Positions 15,010-28,216 of a stretch of 36,720 nt of DNA are shown piece after piece; the first letter of the stretch is position 1, and every line of letters begins with the position of its first letter. Position numbers and translations under genes: made by a program. Under the pieces are notes generated by a model. That model was not told the origin of the DNA. It did not search any database and was given only the letters and a program-made list of their open reading frames with translations. This DNA is from Hydrogenophilales bacterium (GTDB taxonomy: Bacteria > Pseudomonadota > Gammaproteobacteria > Burkholderiales > Thiobacillaceae): assembly GCA_023258975.1 (NCBI GenBank), contig JAHFRD010000025.1, positions 1-36,720 on the forward strand. The letters are read 5' to 3'.

Positions 15010-15027
15010 TTACTTTCCAATGCAGAA
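15010..15027 (-). other. Putative attachment site at the mnmE 3' end
   Basis: On the minus strand the last 18 bases of mnmE read TTCTGCATTGGAAAGTAA, encoding FCIGK and the stop. This differs at about two positions from the 18-bp direct repeat I recall for Salmonella genomic island 1, which also integrates at the end of this gene (trmE/thdF). A P4-type integrase starts 346 bases away. No second copy was found in the window, so the other end must lie outside or be lost. Confidence 0.6.
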
Positions 15028-16344
15028 CTGGCTGAAGATCACGCCAAGCAGATCGTCGGCGCTGAATTCTCCGGTAATTTCCGAGAGCGCTTCCTGCGCC
15101 AGGCGCAATTCCTCGGCCAGGAATTCCAGTTGCGTGCCGGCCGACACCGCCACCCGCAGATGGTCGCGCGCGCGGCGTAGCGCAAGCACGTGGCGGGTAC
15201 GCGCGATGAATGTCCCCTCTCCGGTCGCGCGCCAGCCCGCCAGTTGCAGCAAGCGTTCCTCCAGCAGCGCCAGGCCCATGCCGGTCTTCGCCGAAAGCCA
15301 GAGTTCCAGTCCATCCGGGGAGACATGCGGTGTGTCACGCCCCAGGTCGATCTTGTTATGCACGGTGAGCACGGGAATCTCGCCCAGGCGCGCCAGGATG
15401 GCGGCTTCCTGGGCGCCGACCCCGTGCCGCGCGTCGATCAACAAGACCGCCACATCGGCTTTTTCCACCGCCGCCCAGGCCCGCTCTATCCCCATCTTCT
15501 CCACCGGATCCTCGGTTTCCCGCAACCCGGCGGTGTCGATGATATGCAGGGGTACGCCCTGTATCTGGATGGCCTCGCGCACGGTATCGCGGGTGGTACC
15601 GGCAATCTCGGTGACGATGGCGGCGTCGTAGCCGGCGAGGCGGTTGAGCAGGCTGGATTTGCCGACATTGGGCTGGCCCATCAGCACGACATTCAGCCCT
15701 TCGCGCAACAAGACGCCCTGGCGCGCCCGCGCGAGCACGGCGTCAAGTTTGCCGTCGATGTCGGCAAGCTTCCCCCAGGCGTCCGCCTGGTGCAGGAAAT
15801 CCACGTCTTCCTCCGGAAAATCGAGGGTGGCTTCCACCAGCATGCGCAGATGGATCAGGGCATCCTTGACGCTATGGATGTGGCGCGAAAATTCGCCATC
15901 CAGCGAGCGCAAGGCTGAACGCGCGGCTTCCCGGCTGCCCGCGTCGATGAGGTCGGCGACGGCTTCCGCCTGCACCAGATCGAGCTTGCCGTTGAGGAAT
16001 GCGCGCCGACTGAATTCACCCGGTTCAGCCAGGCGCGCTCCCAACTCGATGCAGCGTTCCAGCACCCCTTGCAGCACCTGTGGGCCGCCGTGGCCTTGCA
16101 GTTCGAGAACCTGTTCGCCGGTGTAGGAATGCGGCCCTGGAAAATAGAGCGCGATGCCTGCATCAAGGGGAATGCCGGCGGCATCGAGGAAGCGCGTGTA
16201 GGTGGCATGGCGTGGCGCGAGCGCCTTGCCGGTAAGCGGCAGGATGAAGCGCTCGATGGCGTCACCGGAGAGGCGTACCACGCCGATGCCACCCCGGCCC
16301 GGGGCGGTGGCGATGGCGGCGATGGGATCGCTACGCGCGGCCAT
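15010..16344 (-). CDS. mnmE: tRNA modification GTPase MnmE
   Basis: MnmE works with MnmG to modify the wobble uridine of certain tRNAs. The protein shows the family N-terminus ([20 protein letters not shown]), the G-domain motifs [26 protein letters not shown] and NKID, and the C-terminal FCIGK whose cysteine is required for activity. The start at 16344 is chosen because it has a purine-rich site just upstream and matches the usual length (444 residues). An ATG at 16356, overlapping the yidC stop codon as TAATG, is the alternative. It ends the rpmH-rnpA-yidC-mnmE operon. Its 3' end doubles as the putative island attachment site. Confidence 0.95.
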   Translation of the reverse strand: MAARSDPIAAIATAPGRGGIGVVRLSGDAIERFILPLTGKALAPRHATYTRFLDAAGIPLDAGIALYFPGPHSYTGEQVLELQGHGGPQVLQGVLERCIELGARLAEPGEFSRRAFLNGKLDLVQAEAVADLIDAGSREAARSALRSLDGEFSRHIHSVKDALIHLRMLVEATLDFPEEDVDFLHQADAWGKLADIDGKLDAVLARARQGVLLREGLNVVLMGQPNVGKSSLLNRLAGYDAAIVTEIAGTTRDTVREAIQIQGVPLHIIDTAGLRETEDPVEKMGIERAWAAVEKADVAVLLIDARHGVGAQEAAILARLGEIPVLTVHNKIDLGRDTPHVSPDGLELWLSAKTGMGLALLEERLLQLAGWRATGEGTFIARTRHVLALRRARDHLRVAVSAGTQLEFLAEELRLAQEALSEITGEFSADDLLGVIFSQFCIGK

Positions 16345-16355
16345 GCCGCCCCGCA

Positions 16356-18014
16356 TTAATGCTTGCTGGCGACGGCGGCGCTTTCAATCACTTTGTTGAT
16401 GCGCCACTGCTGCAGAATGGACAGCACGTTGTTGACCAGCCAGTAGAGCACCAGGCCCGCCGGGAAGAACAGGAACATCACCGAGAAGGCGATCGGCATG
16501 AACATCATGACCTTGGCCTGTACCGGATCGGCGGGCGCCGGTGACAGCTTGACCTGAATGAATGAAGTGATGGCCATGACCACCGGCAGCACGTAGAACG
16601 GATCGGGCTTGGACAAGTCGGTAATCCACAGGGCGAACGGCGCCTGCCGCAACTCGACGGCGCCCAGCAACACCCAGTAGAGCGCGATGAATACCGGAAT
16701 CTGGACCAGGATGGGGAGGCAACCACCCAGGGGGTTGATCTTCTCTTCCGAGTAAATTTTCATCATCGCCTCATGCAGCTTCTGGCGATCATCGCCATAA
16801 CGCGTCTTGAGGTTTTCCAGGCGCGGCGCCAGCTTCTTCATCTTGGCCATGGATTTGTAGCTGGCGGCGGAAAGCGGATAGAACGCCAGCTTGATCAGCA
16901 CGGTGAGCAAAATGATGGCGGTGCCCCAGTTCTGCACCAGTTTGTGCAGCCAGTTCAGCATCACGAAAATGGGGTAGGCGAGCACGGTCAGCCAACCGTA
17001 ATCCACCACCAGGTCGAGCCCGGGAGCCAGGTGTTTGATTTTTTCCAGTTCCTGTGGCCCGGCGTAGAGCCGCATGGAAGTGGTCTTTTCCTCGCCGGAC
17101 GCCAATTTCAGCGCGGGCATGATCATCCCGGCCGAGAACTCGCCATTGCCCAGGCTGCGCGTATAGAACTCGCGCGAGGAAACATCGGCGGGATCACGGG
17201 TCAGCCAGGTGGAAAAGAAATGGTGTTGCACCATGCCGATCCAGCCATCCTTGGCTTCCTTGGCATGATCCTGTTTACCCTTGGCGATGTCGTCGAATTT
17301 CACCTTCTGAAACTTGCCGGCTTCGGTGTAGATCGCCGGGCCGGTAAAGGTGTTGATCATTTTGGATTCACCTTCGGGCGCCTTGTCATGACGCAGGTAC
17401 TGGTAATAGGGATAGGCATCCAGCTCCCCCTGGCCCAGATTCTTGATCCGGGTGTCCACCTCCACCACATAGCTGCCGCGCGTGAAGATGTAGGTCTTCA
17501 CCACCTCGGCGTCCGGCGTGGTCGCCTTCATGCTCACCTTGATCTGGTTCTGGCCATCCTTCAGGCGGGTGTCGCCCGGCTCCAGGACGTAAACGGTTTT
17601 GTGATTGGGCAAGCCCGCGCCGATCAAGCCGCTCTGCGCGAAATAATTGTGTCCGGGCTTCTCTTCGAACAGGCGGAAAGGTGCGTTATCAGCCTCGTTT
17701 CCGCGATAGTTGGTGAACACCATCTCGCGGATGTCGCCACCATTGGCATCGATTTCGGCCGTCAGAACATCGGTCACCACCTTGGCGCGCGCACCCTTGG
17801 CAACCTGAGCCGAATCGACGGGCTGCGGCACCCCTTTAAGCGCCTGGCCGGGTGCCGGTGGTAACGCATTGGCGGAAACCGGGTTCCCATTCGCGCTTGC
17901 CGGCGCGCCGGCAACGACACCGGCTTTCGGATGCGTGTGTTCCTGCCAGGCGTTCCAAAGCATCAGAAGGGAGAAAGAAAATACGACGAAGGCGATTAGA
18001 CGCTGGGTGTCCAT
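16356..18014 (-). CDS. yidC: Membrane protein insertase YidC
   Basis: This 552-residue protein inserts and folds inner-membrane proteins, alone or with SecYEG. It has the N-terminal anchor ([15 protein letters not shown]), a large periplasmic domain, and the conserved membrane core starting near [15 protein letters not shown], including the cytoplasmic helical hairpin ([15 protein letters not shown]) and the later helices ([21 protein letters not shown]). The length is normal for Gram-negative YidC. It starts 10 bases after rnpA. The yidD gene that usually lies between them is missing. The mnmE start region overlaps its stop codon. Confidence 0.97.
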   Translation of the reverse strand: MDTQRLIAFVVFSFSLLMLWNAWQEHTHPKAGVVAGAPASANGNPVSANALPPAPGQALKGVPQPVDSAQVAKGARAKVVTDVLTAEIDANGGDIREMVFTNYRGNEADNAPFRLFEEKPGHNYFAQSGLIGAGLPNHKTVYVLEPGDTRLKDGQNQIKVSMKATTPDAEVVKTYIFTRGSYVVEVDTRIKNLGQGELDAYPYYQYLRHDKAPEGESKMINTFTGPAIYTEAGKFQKVKFDDIAKGKQDHAKEAKDGWIGMVQHHFFSTWLTRDPADVSSREFYTRSLGNGEFSAGMIMPALKLASGEEKTTSMRLYAGPQELEKIKHLAPGLDLVVDYGWLTVLAYPIFVMLNWLHKLVQNWGTAIILLTVLIKLAFYPLSAASYKSMAKMKKLAPRLENLKTRYGDDRQKLHEAMMKIYSEEKINPLGGCLPILVQIPVFIALYWVLLGAVELRQAPFALWITDLSKPDPFYVLPVVMAITSFIQVKLSPAPADPVQAKVMMFMPIAFSVMFLFFPAGLVLYWLVNNVLSILQQWRINKVIESAAVASKH

Positions 18015-18024
18015 GGGAGCGGGA

Positions 18025-18453
18025 TCAGGTAAGGGTAGAAGTGCGTTTCAACACGCGGGTCTTGCAGGATACAAGGCCGGCCAGAAAATCCGATTTGAGC
18101 ATCGACTCGTTATCGCGAGCTTTCAGTCGGGCAATGATGTCCAGGCCGGCAATATCCGTCTGGCCAAGACGGAACCATTCCCGCAGCAGCCGTTTGACGC
18201 GATTTCGGCCAACGGCGGTACGGATGACTTTCTTGGGAACGATCATTCCCAGGCGGGGAATGTTCAGTCCGTTCGGACCAGTCAGTACATCGAGAGAAGC
18301 ACCACGATAAGCACAGCGAAAACGAAAAACGGATGAAAACTCATCCGTTTCGCGCATTTTCTTCAACCATCCAAAGCCACTGGCCCGGGCTGGTTTCGCT
18401 GGCTCCAGCGTCAGCACATCTGGCCGCACCGGATGCTCCACCGTCAAAGTCAA
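18025..18453 (-). CDS. rnpA: Ribonuclease P protein component
   Basis: RnpA assists the RNase P RNA in trimming the 5' ends of tRNA precursors. The conserved core is clear: [37 protein letters not shown]. The conserved N-terminal region begins before the only in-frame ATG (18357), so a non-ATG start must be used. The longest frame opens with TTG overlapping the rpmH stop codon. A GTG at 18429, six bases after a GGTGGAG sequence, is a good alternative. The protein is the second gene of the rpmH operon. The C-terminus is short and basic. Confidence 0.9.
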   Translation of the reverse strand: MTLTVEHPVRPDVLTLEPAKPARASGFGWLKKMRETDEFSSVFRFRCAYRGASLDVLTGPNGLNIPRLGMIVPKKVIRTAVGRNRVKRLLREWFRLGQTDIAGLDIIARLKARDNESMLKSDFLAGLVSCKTRVLKRTSTLT

Positions 18454-18584
18454 ACGGCCAGGCGCTTGCGGCCCTTGGCGCGGCGAGCATTGATAACGGC
18501 ACGCCCGCCCACGGTTTTCATGCGCGCGCGGAAGCCGTGAGTGCGCTTGCGGCGGACAACGGAAGGTTGATAGGTGCGTTTCAT
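18450..18584 (-). CDS. rpmH: 50S ribosomal protein L34
   Basis: The 44-residue protein starts [18 protein letters not shown] and ends [11 protein letters not shown], the universal L34 pattern. It is a component of the large ribosomal subunit. The gene is the first of the leftward operon and has a near-consensus promoter 31-59 bases upstream. Its stop codon overlaps the TTG proposed as one start of rnpA. It stands in the standard place next to dnaA. Confidence 0.97.
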   Translation of the reverse strand: MKRTYQPSVVRRKRTHGFRARMKTVGGRAVINARRAKGRKRLAV

Positions 18585-18614
18585 GGGAAAACCTCGGTCG
18601 CGAAAAAACGCCGT

Positions 18615-18643
18615 ATTAGACGTGTAAGCCCCTAATTTGTCAA
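18615..18643 (-). promoter_or_regulatory. Sigma-70-type promoter of the rpmH operon
   Basis: On the minus strand TTGACA (18638-18643) and TCTAAT (18615-18620) are separated by exactly 17 bases, one mismatch from consensus in the -10 box. It directs transcription toward rpmH, leaving a short leader of about 25-30 bases. Confidence 0.75.
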
Positions 18644-18714
18644 ACTTTTCCGGGGATACGAGAGGGGGTGTTAGAATGCGCGGCCGCCTATCACCGCCTA
18701 TCGAAACCCGCCAA

Positions 18715-20133
18715 ATGGACGAATTCTGGAGTCATTGCCTCGCCCATTTCGAGCGAACTTTGAATACCCAGCAGCTCAATACCTGGATCAGGCCACTCAC
18801 GGCGGAAACAGCAACGGGCCTGGTGACCGTCGCCGCGCCAAACGGCTTCGTGGCGCAGTGGGTGCGCGACAAATTCCTGCCGGAAATCGAACAACTCGCG
18901 CGCGAATACTTTCCCGGCGCAACAAAAGTTGTACTGAAGATCGTCGGAGGCCGCGCCGCCCGCCAGGCGGGAGCGGAATCCCCACCCGAGAGGGAAATCC
19001 CCCAGGCACCGCCGCCACGCGAGGCGCCGCCCGAGCGGGAAGCGGCCAAGCCGGCACGGCCGGCGTCGGAGAAAAAAACGCCCGCCAAGGCCGAGAAGGC
19101 GGCGATTCCGGATGACAGCCGGATCAACCCCCTGTTCAGCTTCGACACCTTCGTGGCCGGCAAGGCCAACGATCTGGCGCGAGCGGCCGCCCTGCAGGTG
19201 GCCGACAACCCGGGCTCCGGCTACAACCCCCTTTTCGTCTACGGTGGAGTCGGCCTGGGCAAGACCCACTTGATGCATGCCATCGGCAATCGCATGTTGC
19301 AGGGCAACGCCAAGGCCAGGCTGAAATACATCCACGCCGACCGCTATGTCTCCGACATGGTGCGTGCCGTGCGCTCCAATTCCTACGATGACTTCAAACG
19401 CCGTTATGACTCGCTTGATCTTCTGATGGTCGACGACATCCAGTTCTTCGCCGGCAAGGAAGGCACCCAGGAACAGTTTTTCTACACTTTCAACACCCTG
19501 ATCGAAGACCACAAACAGGTCATCATCACCAGCGATACTTTCCCGAAAGACATGGAAGGTATCGAGGAACGATTGAAATCCCGCTTCAGCTGGGGTCTCA
19601 CCGTCATGCTGGAACCACCAGAACTGGAAATGCGCGTCGCCATCCTGCTCGACAAGGCGAGACTGGAAAAGGCGAACCTGGATGAAGGCACTGCCTTCTT
19701 CATCGCCAAGCAGGTGCGCTCCAACGTGCGCGAGCTGGAAGGCGCCCTGAAACGGGTGATCGCCTTTGCCCGCTTCAACAAGCTGTCCATTTCCATCGAG
19801 TTGGCCAAGGAGGCCTTGAAGGATTTGCTGGCGGTGCAGAATCGCCAGATTTCCATTGAGAACATCCAGAAGACTGTCGCCGATTATTTCAAGATCAAAG
19901 TCGCGGACATGTATTCGAAAAAACGTACCCGCAACCTGGCACGGCCGCGCCAGATGGCCATGTATGTCGCGCGTGAACTGACCGATCTGTCCTACCCGGA
20001 AATCGGCCAGGCTTTCGGTGGCCGTGACCACACCACCGTTCTGCACGCCTGCGGCAAGATTGAGGAACTCAAGGCATCGGATCAGAACCTGCGTCGCGAT
20101 TACAACTTGCTGATTCAGGTTTTGACGGGATGA
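18715..20133 (+). CDS. dnaA: Chromosomal replication initiator DnaA
   Basis: DnaA binds DnaA boxes at oriC and opens the duplex for initiation. The ATG at 18715 ([16 protein letters not shown]) is the family start; an open frame extends upstream without matching residues. The 472-residue protein has domain I (about 1-85), a proline- and charge-rich linker (about 86-140), the AAA+ domain with Walker [10 protein letters not shown] (about 176-184) and Walker [11 protein letters not shown], and the DNA-binding domain IV with the signature [12 protein letters not shown]. It is divergent from rpmH and is followed by DnaA boxes and dnaN. Confidence 0.97.
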   Translation: MDEFWSHCLAHFERTLNTQQLNTWIRPLTAETATGLVTVAAPNGFVAQWVRDKFLPEIEQLAREYFPGATKVVLKIVGGRAARQAGAESPPEREIPQAPPPREAPPEREAAKPARPASEKKTPAKAEKAAIPDDSRINPLFSFDTFVAGKANDLARAAALQVADNPGSGYNPLFVYGGVGLGKTHLMHAIGNRMLQGNAKARLKYIHADRYVSDMVRAVRSNSYDDFKRRYDSLDLLMVDDIQFFAGKEGTQEQFFYTFNTLIEDHKQVIITSDTFPKDMEGIEERLKSRFSWGLTVMLEPPELEMRVAILLDKARLEKANLDEGTAFFIAKQVRSNVRELEGALKRVIAFARFNKLSISIELAKEALKDLLAVQNRQISIENIQKTVADYFKIKVADMYSKKRTRNLARPRQMAMYVARELTDLSYPEIGQAFGGRDHTTVLHACGKIEELKASDQNLRRDYNLLIQVLTG

Positions 20134-20377
20134 AGCAATACAACACGGCAAGCAGTGTTTCAAACAGGCCTGTGCATAAAGTCGGGATGCCTTATGTATG
20201 GATTGTGCATAAGCCGGCCGATGGCATCGCGCGAAAAACTTATCCACAATCTTTCCCAGCTACGCCAACAGGCTTGTGCATAGATTTTTCAACAGCATAA
20301 GCCGATGATTTTGATAAACTTTCCCCGCTTATCCAGAGCCTGACCCCTTACCTATCATCACTATCAGGAAGATTTAT
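20134..20377. other. Putative replication origin oriC with DnaA boxes
   Basis: The dnaA-dnaN gap holds three exact TTATNCACA boxes: 20171-20179 and 20204-20212 (both TGTGCATAA) and 20240-20248 (TTATCCACA). Near-matches are at 20275-20283 (TGTGCATAG) and 20329-20337 (TTATCCAGA). The first four are spaced 33-36 bases apart, about three helical turns each. AT-rich stretches around 20280-20325 could be the unwinding element. The dnaN promoter and its AGGAAG ribosome-binding site are at the right edge. No gene is present. Confidence 0.85.
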
Positions 20378-24054
<3,677 letters not shown>

Positions 24055-24127
24055 CCTAACCGTTGTTGTCGGCTGACACCGGAAGCGGGCTTTGTGGCGG
24101 TTAAGTGGGGAATCAGTGGCGCCGCGT

Positions 24128-24647
24128 CTATGGATTCACGTCCACCAGGTAACGTCCGGTCACCCGCCCCACCAACGCCGCCGCTGGCGCCGGTAACCAG
24201 GAGCGGCCCGTCGCCGGGCGCGAGGCCATGCCGTTCCAGTGCCTGCGCGCACATCGCCGCCGTGTAGCCGGCGGTGCCGATGGAGGCGGCGTCGCGCGGG
24301 GAGAGCGTATCCGGCAGTTTCACCAGCCAGTCGACCGGCGCCAGGGTGCGCTGGCAAAGCCCACCCCAGCGAGTTTCCCCCAGGCCCCAGCCGTTCAGGA
24401 TCACAGCGTCTCCGGGCTGGAAGCCGGGATGAGTGGAATGCTCCACCACCCCCGCCGTGTCGATGCCGGCGACCATCGGCCAGGAACGCACGATGGGGCT
24501 CTTGTTGCAGATCGCGAGGGCATCCTTGTAATTAAGGGTGGAGTACTCGACGCGAAGTTCGACATCACCCTCGGGCAGCGTGTCCAATTCGGCCACGCGG
24601 GCGGAAAACTCGGGGGTGTTGTCGAGGAGTAGCCCCCTGTAGCTCAC
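24128..24647 (-). pseudogene. acuI: YhdH/AcuI-type acrylyl-CoA reductase gene with an internal deletion
   Basis: The first ~155 residues match the NADPH-dependent YhdH/AcuI family (LNYKDALAICNKSPIVRSWPMVAGID, VILNGWGLGE, GTAGYTAAMCAQALERHGL, VTGASGGVG). Right after GASGGVGG the sequence jumps to GRVTGRYLVDVNP and a stop (24128-24130), which is the family's C-terminal end, in a shifted frame. About 150 codons covering most of the nucleotide-binding domain are gone. The original frame runs on meaninglessly to 24051. The GTG start overlaps the stop codon of the upstream signalling gene by 4 bases. The product cannot be active. Confidence 0.85.
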
Positions 24648-27600
24648 GAGGTTTCCTTGTGCTGGCCATATTCACGCAACAGCGGCTCGATCTCGCCCGG
24701 TGGCAGCGGGCGGCTGAAATGGTAGCCCTGCGCTTCCTCGCAGCCGAGTTCGCGCAGGAAATCCAACTGCTCCCGCGTTTCCACGCCTTCCGCGATGACG
24801 CCCAGGCCCAGGCTGTGCGCCAGGCCGACGATGCCGCGCACGATGGCGGCGTCGTTGGCGTCGCTCGTCACGTCGCGCATGAAGGATTGGTCCACTTTCA
24901 GTTTCTGAATCGGGAAACGCTTGAGATAGGCGAGGCTGGAATAGCCGGTGCCGAAGTCGTCGATGGACAGACGCACGCCCAGTTCATGCAGGCGGCCGAG
25001 GATGGCCACGGTTTCCTCGGCCTGATTCATGACGATGCTTTCGGTCAGTTCCAGTTCCAGCAGGCGCGGTGGCAGGCCGGTGGCGGTGAGGATGTCGCGC
25101 AGCAGGCTTTCCAGACCGGGCTTGCGGAATTGCACGGCGGACAGGTTGACCGCGACCGGCACAGCGGGCAGGCCGGCCGCCTGCCAGGCCAGGCTTTGCC
25201 GGCAGACCTCGTGCAGCACGCCCTCGCCGATGGGTACGATCAGGCCGCTGTCCTCGGCGATGGGAATGAAACGGCCGGGGGGAATCAGGCCCTGTTCCGG
25301 GTGGTTCCAGCGCAGCAGGGCTTCCAAGCCGATGACGCGCCCGCTCGCCAGTTCGATCTGCGGCTGGTAGTGCAACAGCAGTTCGCCGCGTTCCAGCGCC
25401 CGCCGCAGGCCGAGTTCCACGGACAGGCGTTCCGCCGCGCGCTCGTTCATGTCATTGGTAAAGAACTGGTAGGTGCAGCGGCCGTTTTCCTTGGCCTGGT
25501 ACATGGCGATGTCCGCGCTCTTGATCAGCTTTTCCAGATCCGTGCTGTCGTCGGGATACAGACTGATGCCGATGGAGGGGGTAATGCGCAACTCGTGTCC
25601 GGCAAGATGGCAGGGCGCGGAAAGCACATCAAGCATCTTCTGCGCCACCCGCCCGGCATCCTCGTTCTGTTCGATGTCCGCGAGCAGCACCAGGAATTCG
25701 TCGCCGCCCTGCCGGCTGACGGTATCGGAGGCGCGCACCGCGCTTTGCAGGCGATGCGCGATTTCCTGCAGGAGGGCGTCGCCCACCGCGTGGCCGAGGC
25801 TGTCGTTGACCAGCTTGAAGCGGTCCAGATCCACGAACAGCAGCGCCAGGCGGCCATTTTCACGCTCCGCCCGGTTCATGGCCTGGCGCAGGCGATCCTG
25901 CAACAGGGAGCGGTTGGGCAGGCCGGTGAGCGAATCGTGTTCCGCCAAATGGCGGATGCGCTCCTCGCTGCGCTTGCGTTCGCTGATATCGGTGAACAGG
26001 GCGACGTAATGCCGGAGTTCTCCGTGTTGATCGCGCATGGCGCTGATGGTGAGCCATTTGGGATAGATCACGCCGTCCCGGCGCTTGTCCCAGATCTCGC
26101 CTTCCCAGGCATCGGTTTCGCGCAGGCTGCGCCACATGGCCTGGTAGAAAGCGGGGTCGTGGCGGCCCGACTTGAATTTGGCCGGGGTCTGGCCCAGCAC
26201 CTCGGCGGCGGCATAACCGGTGATGGTGGTGAACGCCGGGTTCACCTGGACGATGCGATTGTCGGCGTCGGTGACCATGATCGCTTCGCCGGCATGCTCG
26301 AACACCCGCGCCGCCAGGCGTAGTTCCGCCTCCGCCGCGCGCGCCTCGGTGACGTCGATGCCGGTGGCGATGATGTGCTGCACCTGTCCTTTCGCATCGA
26401 CGAGGCAGGTGTTGGACCAGGCGATCAGGCGGCGGCCGTCGTCGCGGGTGCGCCAATGGTTCTCGTGGCGATTGGGAAACTGGCCGGCGGCGAGCGTCTT
26501 GAATACCTGCCCGACCCGCTCGGCCTCCTCGCATGGAATCAGAAGTTCCCAGATGAAGCCACCGATCATTTCTTCGGCGCGGTAGCCGCTCACCTGTTCG
26601 CAGGCTCGGTTGAAGCGCACCACACGGCCGTCGCGATCCAACACCAGGACGATGGCGCCCACCGTGTCCAGCACCGCGTCGATGAAGTCGTGCTCCTCGC
26701 GCAGCGCGCGCTGGATGGTGATGAGTTCCGTGATGTCTTCATTGACCACCAGGCCGCCGCTGACGGCGCCATGTTGATCGAGGGTCGGCGCCGCCGAAAA
26801 CAGCACGTTCTTGCGTTGGCCGTCGAAACTTTCGATGTCGATGATTCGATTCAGAACCACCTCATTCCGATTGAGCGCGTGCACCAGCGGCCATTCATGC
26901 GCGGCGACGCGCTCGCCGGTTTCCGGCCACCAGGCCTTGTACTCGTGGTATCGATCCGCGCCCACCAGCCGAACCCCACCCCAGATCCGCTCGCCTGCGG
27001 GGTTGATCGACACGATTTTCCCCTCGGCATCGGTGATCGCCACGCCTACCGGCAGGGTGTCGAGCACGTTCTTGAACAGGGCCTCGCGTCGTGCCAGTTC
27101 CTCCACCGCGCGGCGCGAGGCGCGTGCGCTGACCACGATGCCGACGAACAGGTAGAGGATGGCCAGGGTCAGGGCCAGCATGCCCGCCACATTCCAGACG
27201 AACTGATGTTTGAGTTGTTCCTGGCGCATGCGCAGGGACAAATCGGCCAGAGACAGAGTACGGTCGAACAGGTCATAGCTGACGCTGATCGCCGCGCTGG
27301 CCTGCTCGAAGAAGGCTTCAGTCGCCAGTTCCGAGCCCGGTGCGACCGTGTGTTCGCGCACCACCTGATGCAGCGCGCGGGTCGCCTGCTCAAGCCGCGC
27401 CGGCAGGTCGCCGAGTTGCGCCGCCAGGTCGGGCCGGTAACGCAGGACGGCGGTGACATGATGGCTGACCAGTTTGCGTTCGTCGTCCAGCACGGTCGCG
27501 CACATCCCCAGCTCGCCGCGCAGGTGTGGTGCCGCGCCGCCGCTGGCGAGCATCGCGGCATAGAGGCCGCGCAACTGCGCCGCGCGCTCCAGGGTGACGC

Positions 27601-28144
27601 CGAGCATGACATCGAGAACACCGACCAGGTGGTAGATGCCGGCATCGGCGTCGAGACTCAGGCCGCTGTCGTCGATGGTTCGCCGCGCCAGCTCCAGGAG
27701 ACGTCCGATCAGCACGCTATGCTGCGCGAATCGATCCGTGCCGCCCGTGTTCTCCTTGAGCGTGTGCCAGGTGGTGAGCGCGCCGACCGCCTCGTCGTGG
27801 TGCGCGGGTGACAGCCAAGGCTTGCCCAGCAGCGCCGCGAAGGCGGCATCCACCCGCACTTCGCTGAGTGTTAGTCGCGCCTCCAGATCGGTGTCTCCGA
27901 GCGAGATTGCGTTGTCGAGGCCGCGATGCGCCTGCAAGGGTTGCAACACCGCGCGTAGCCGCGCCACACTGGCGAGGCCGGCGATTTCCCGCTCATTGGC
28001 TTCGATCTGACCGAGGACGCGACCGAACACATCAAGCGCCAGGCCCGCCAGCAGTGCCGCGACCACCAGCCCGCACACGGCCACCACCCAGGGATGGTGG
28101 AACCGGGACAAGAGCAGGCGGACGGGGTGAAACAGATGCTGCAC
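24644..28144 (-). CDS. Membrane sensor with PAS, GGDEF and EAL domains
   Basis: This 1166-residue protein controls the second messenger cyclic di-GMP. A membrane segment at about 18-40 and another at about 318-340 enclose a periplasmic helical domain that begins like a nitrate/nitrite-sensing NIT domain (LQAHRGLDNAISLGD). Three PAS domains follow (about 350-730). The GGDEF motif near 816 is intact (RQGGDEF), as are the EAL motif near 940 (EALLRW) and the other EAL-domain residues (ELTES, DDFGTGYSS, KVDQSF, EGVE). Both synthesis and breakdown could therefore be active. The ligand is a guess from the NIT-like region. It overlaps the broken acuI gene by 4 bases. Confidence 0.93.
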   Translation of the reverse strand: MQHLFHPVRLLLSRFHHPWVVAVCGLVVAALLAGLALDVFGRVLGQIEANEREIAGLASVARLRAVLQPLQAHRGLDNAISLGDTDLEARLTLSEVRVDAAFAALLGKPWLSPAHHDEAVGALTTWHTLKENTGGTDRFAQHSVLIGRLLELARRTIDDSGLSLDADAGIYHLVGVLDVMLGVTLERAAQLRGLYAAMLASGGAAPHLRGELGMCATVLDDERKLVSHHVTAVLRYRPDLAAQLGDLPARLEQATRALHQVVREHTVAPGSELATEAFFEQASAAISVSYDLFDRTLSLADLSLRMRQEQLKHQFVWNVAGMLALTLAILYLFVGIVVSARASRRAVEELARREALFKNVLDTLPVGVAITDAEGKIVSINPAGERIWGGVRLVGADRYHEYKAWWPETGERVAAHEWPLVHALNRNEVVLNRIIDIESFDGQRKNVLFSAAPTLDQHGAVSGGLVVNEDITELITIQRALREEHDFIDAVLDTVGAIVLVLDRDGRVVRFNRACEQVSGYRAEEMIGGFIWELLIPCEEAERVGQVFKTLAAGQFPNRHENHWRTRDDGRRLIAWSNTCLVDAKGQVQHIIATGIDVTEARAAEAELRLAARVFEHAGEAIMVTDADNRIVQVNPAFTTITGYAAAEVLGQTPAKFKSGRHDPAFYQAMWRSLRETDAWEGEIWDKRRDGVIYPKWLTISAMRDQHGELRHYVALFTDISERKRSEERIRHLAEHDSLTGLPNRSLLQDRLRQAMNRAERENGRLALLFVDLDRFKLVNDSLGHAVGDALLQEIAHRLQSAVRASDTVSRQGGDEFLVLLADIEQNEDAGRVAQKMLDVLSAPCHLAGHELRITPSIGISLYPDDSTDLEKLIKSADIAMYQAKENGRCTYQFFTNDMNERAAERLSVELGLRRALERGELLLHYQPQIELASGRVIGLEALLRWNHPEQGLIPPGRFIPIAEDSGLIVPIGEGVLHEVCRQSLAWQAAGLPAVPVAVNLSAVQFRKPGLESLLRDILTATGLPPRLLELELTESIVMNQAEETVAILGRLHELGVRLSIDDFGTGYSSLAYLKRFPIQKLKVDQSFMRDVTSDANDAAIVRGIVGLAHSLGLGVIAEGVETREQLDFLRELGCEEAQGYHFSRPLPPGEIEPLLREYGQHKETS

Positions 28145-28216
28145 CAGACACTCCGGGTGGCGAGTAAGAGGCCATTATCCTGAAAATCTGCTGTTGTGTG
28201 CGGCGCAACAATTGCC

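Noticed and set aside
18637-18714. Upstream extension of the dnaA frame
   Set aside because: The residues before MDEFWSH do not match DnaA proteins, and the region overlaps the divergent rpmH promoter.
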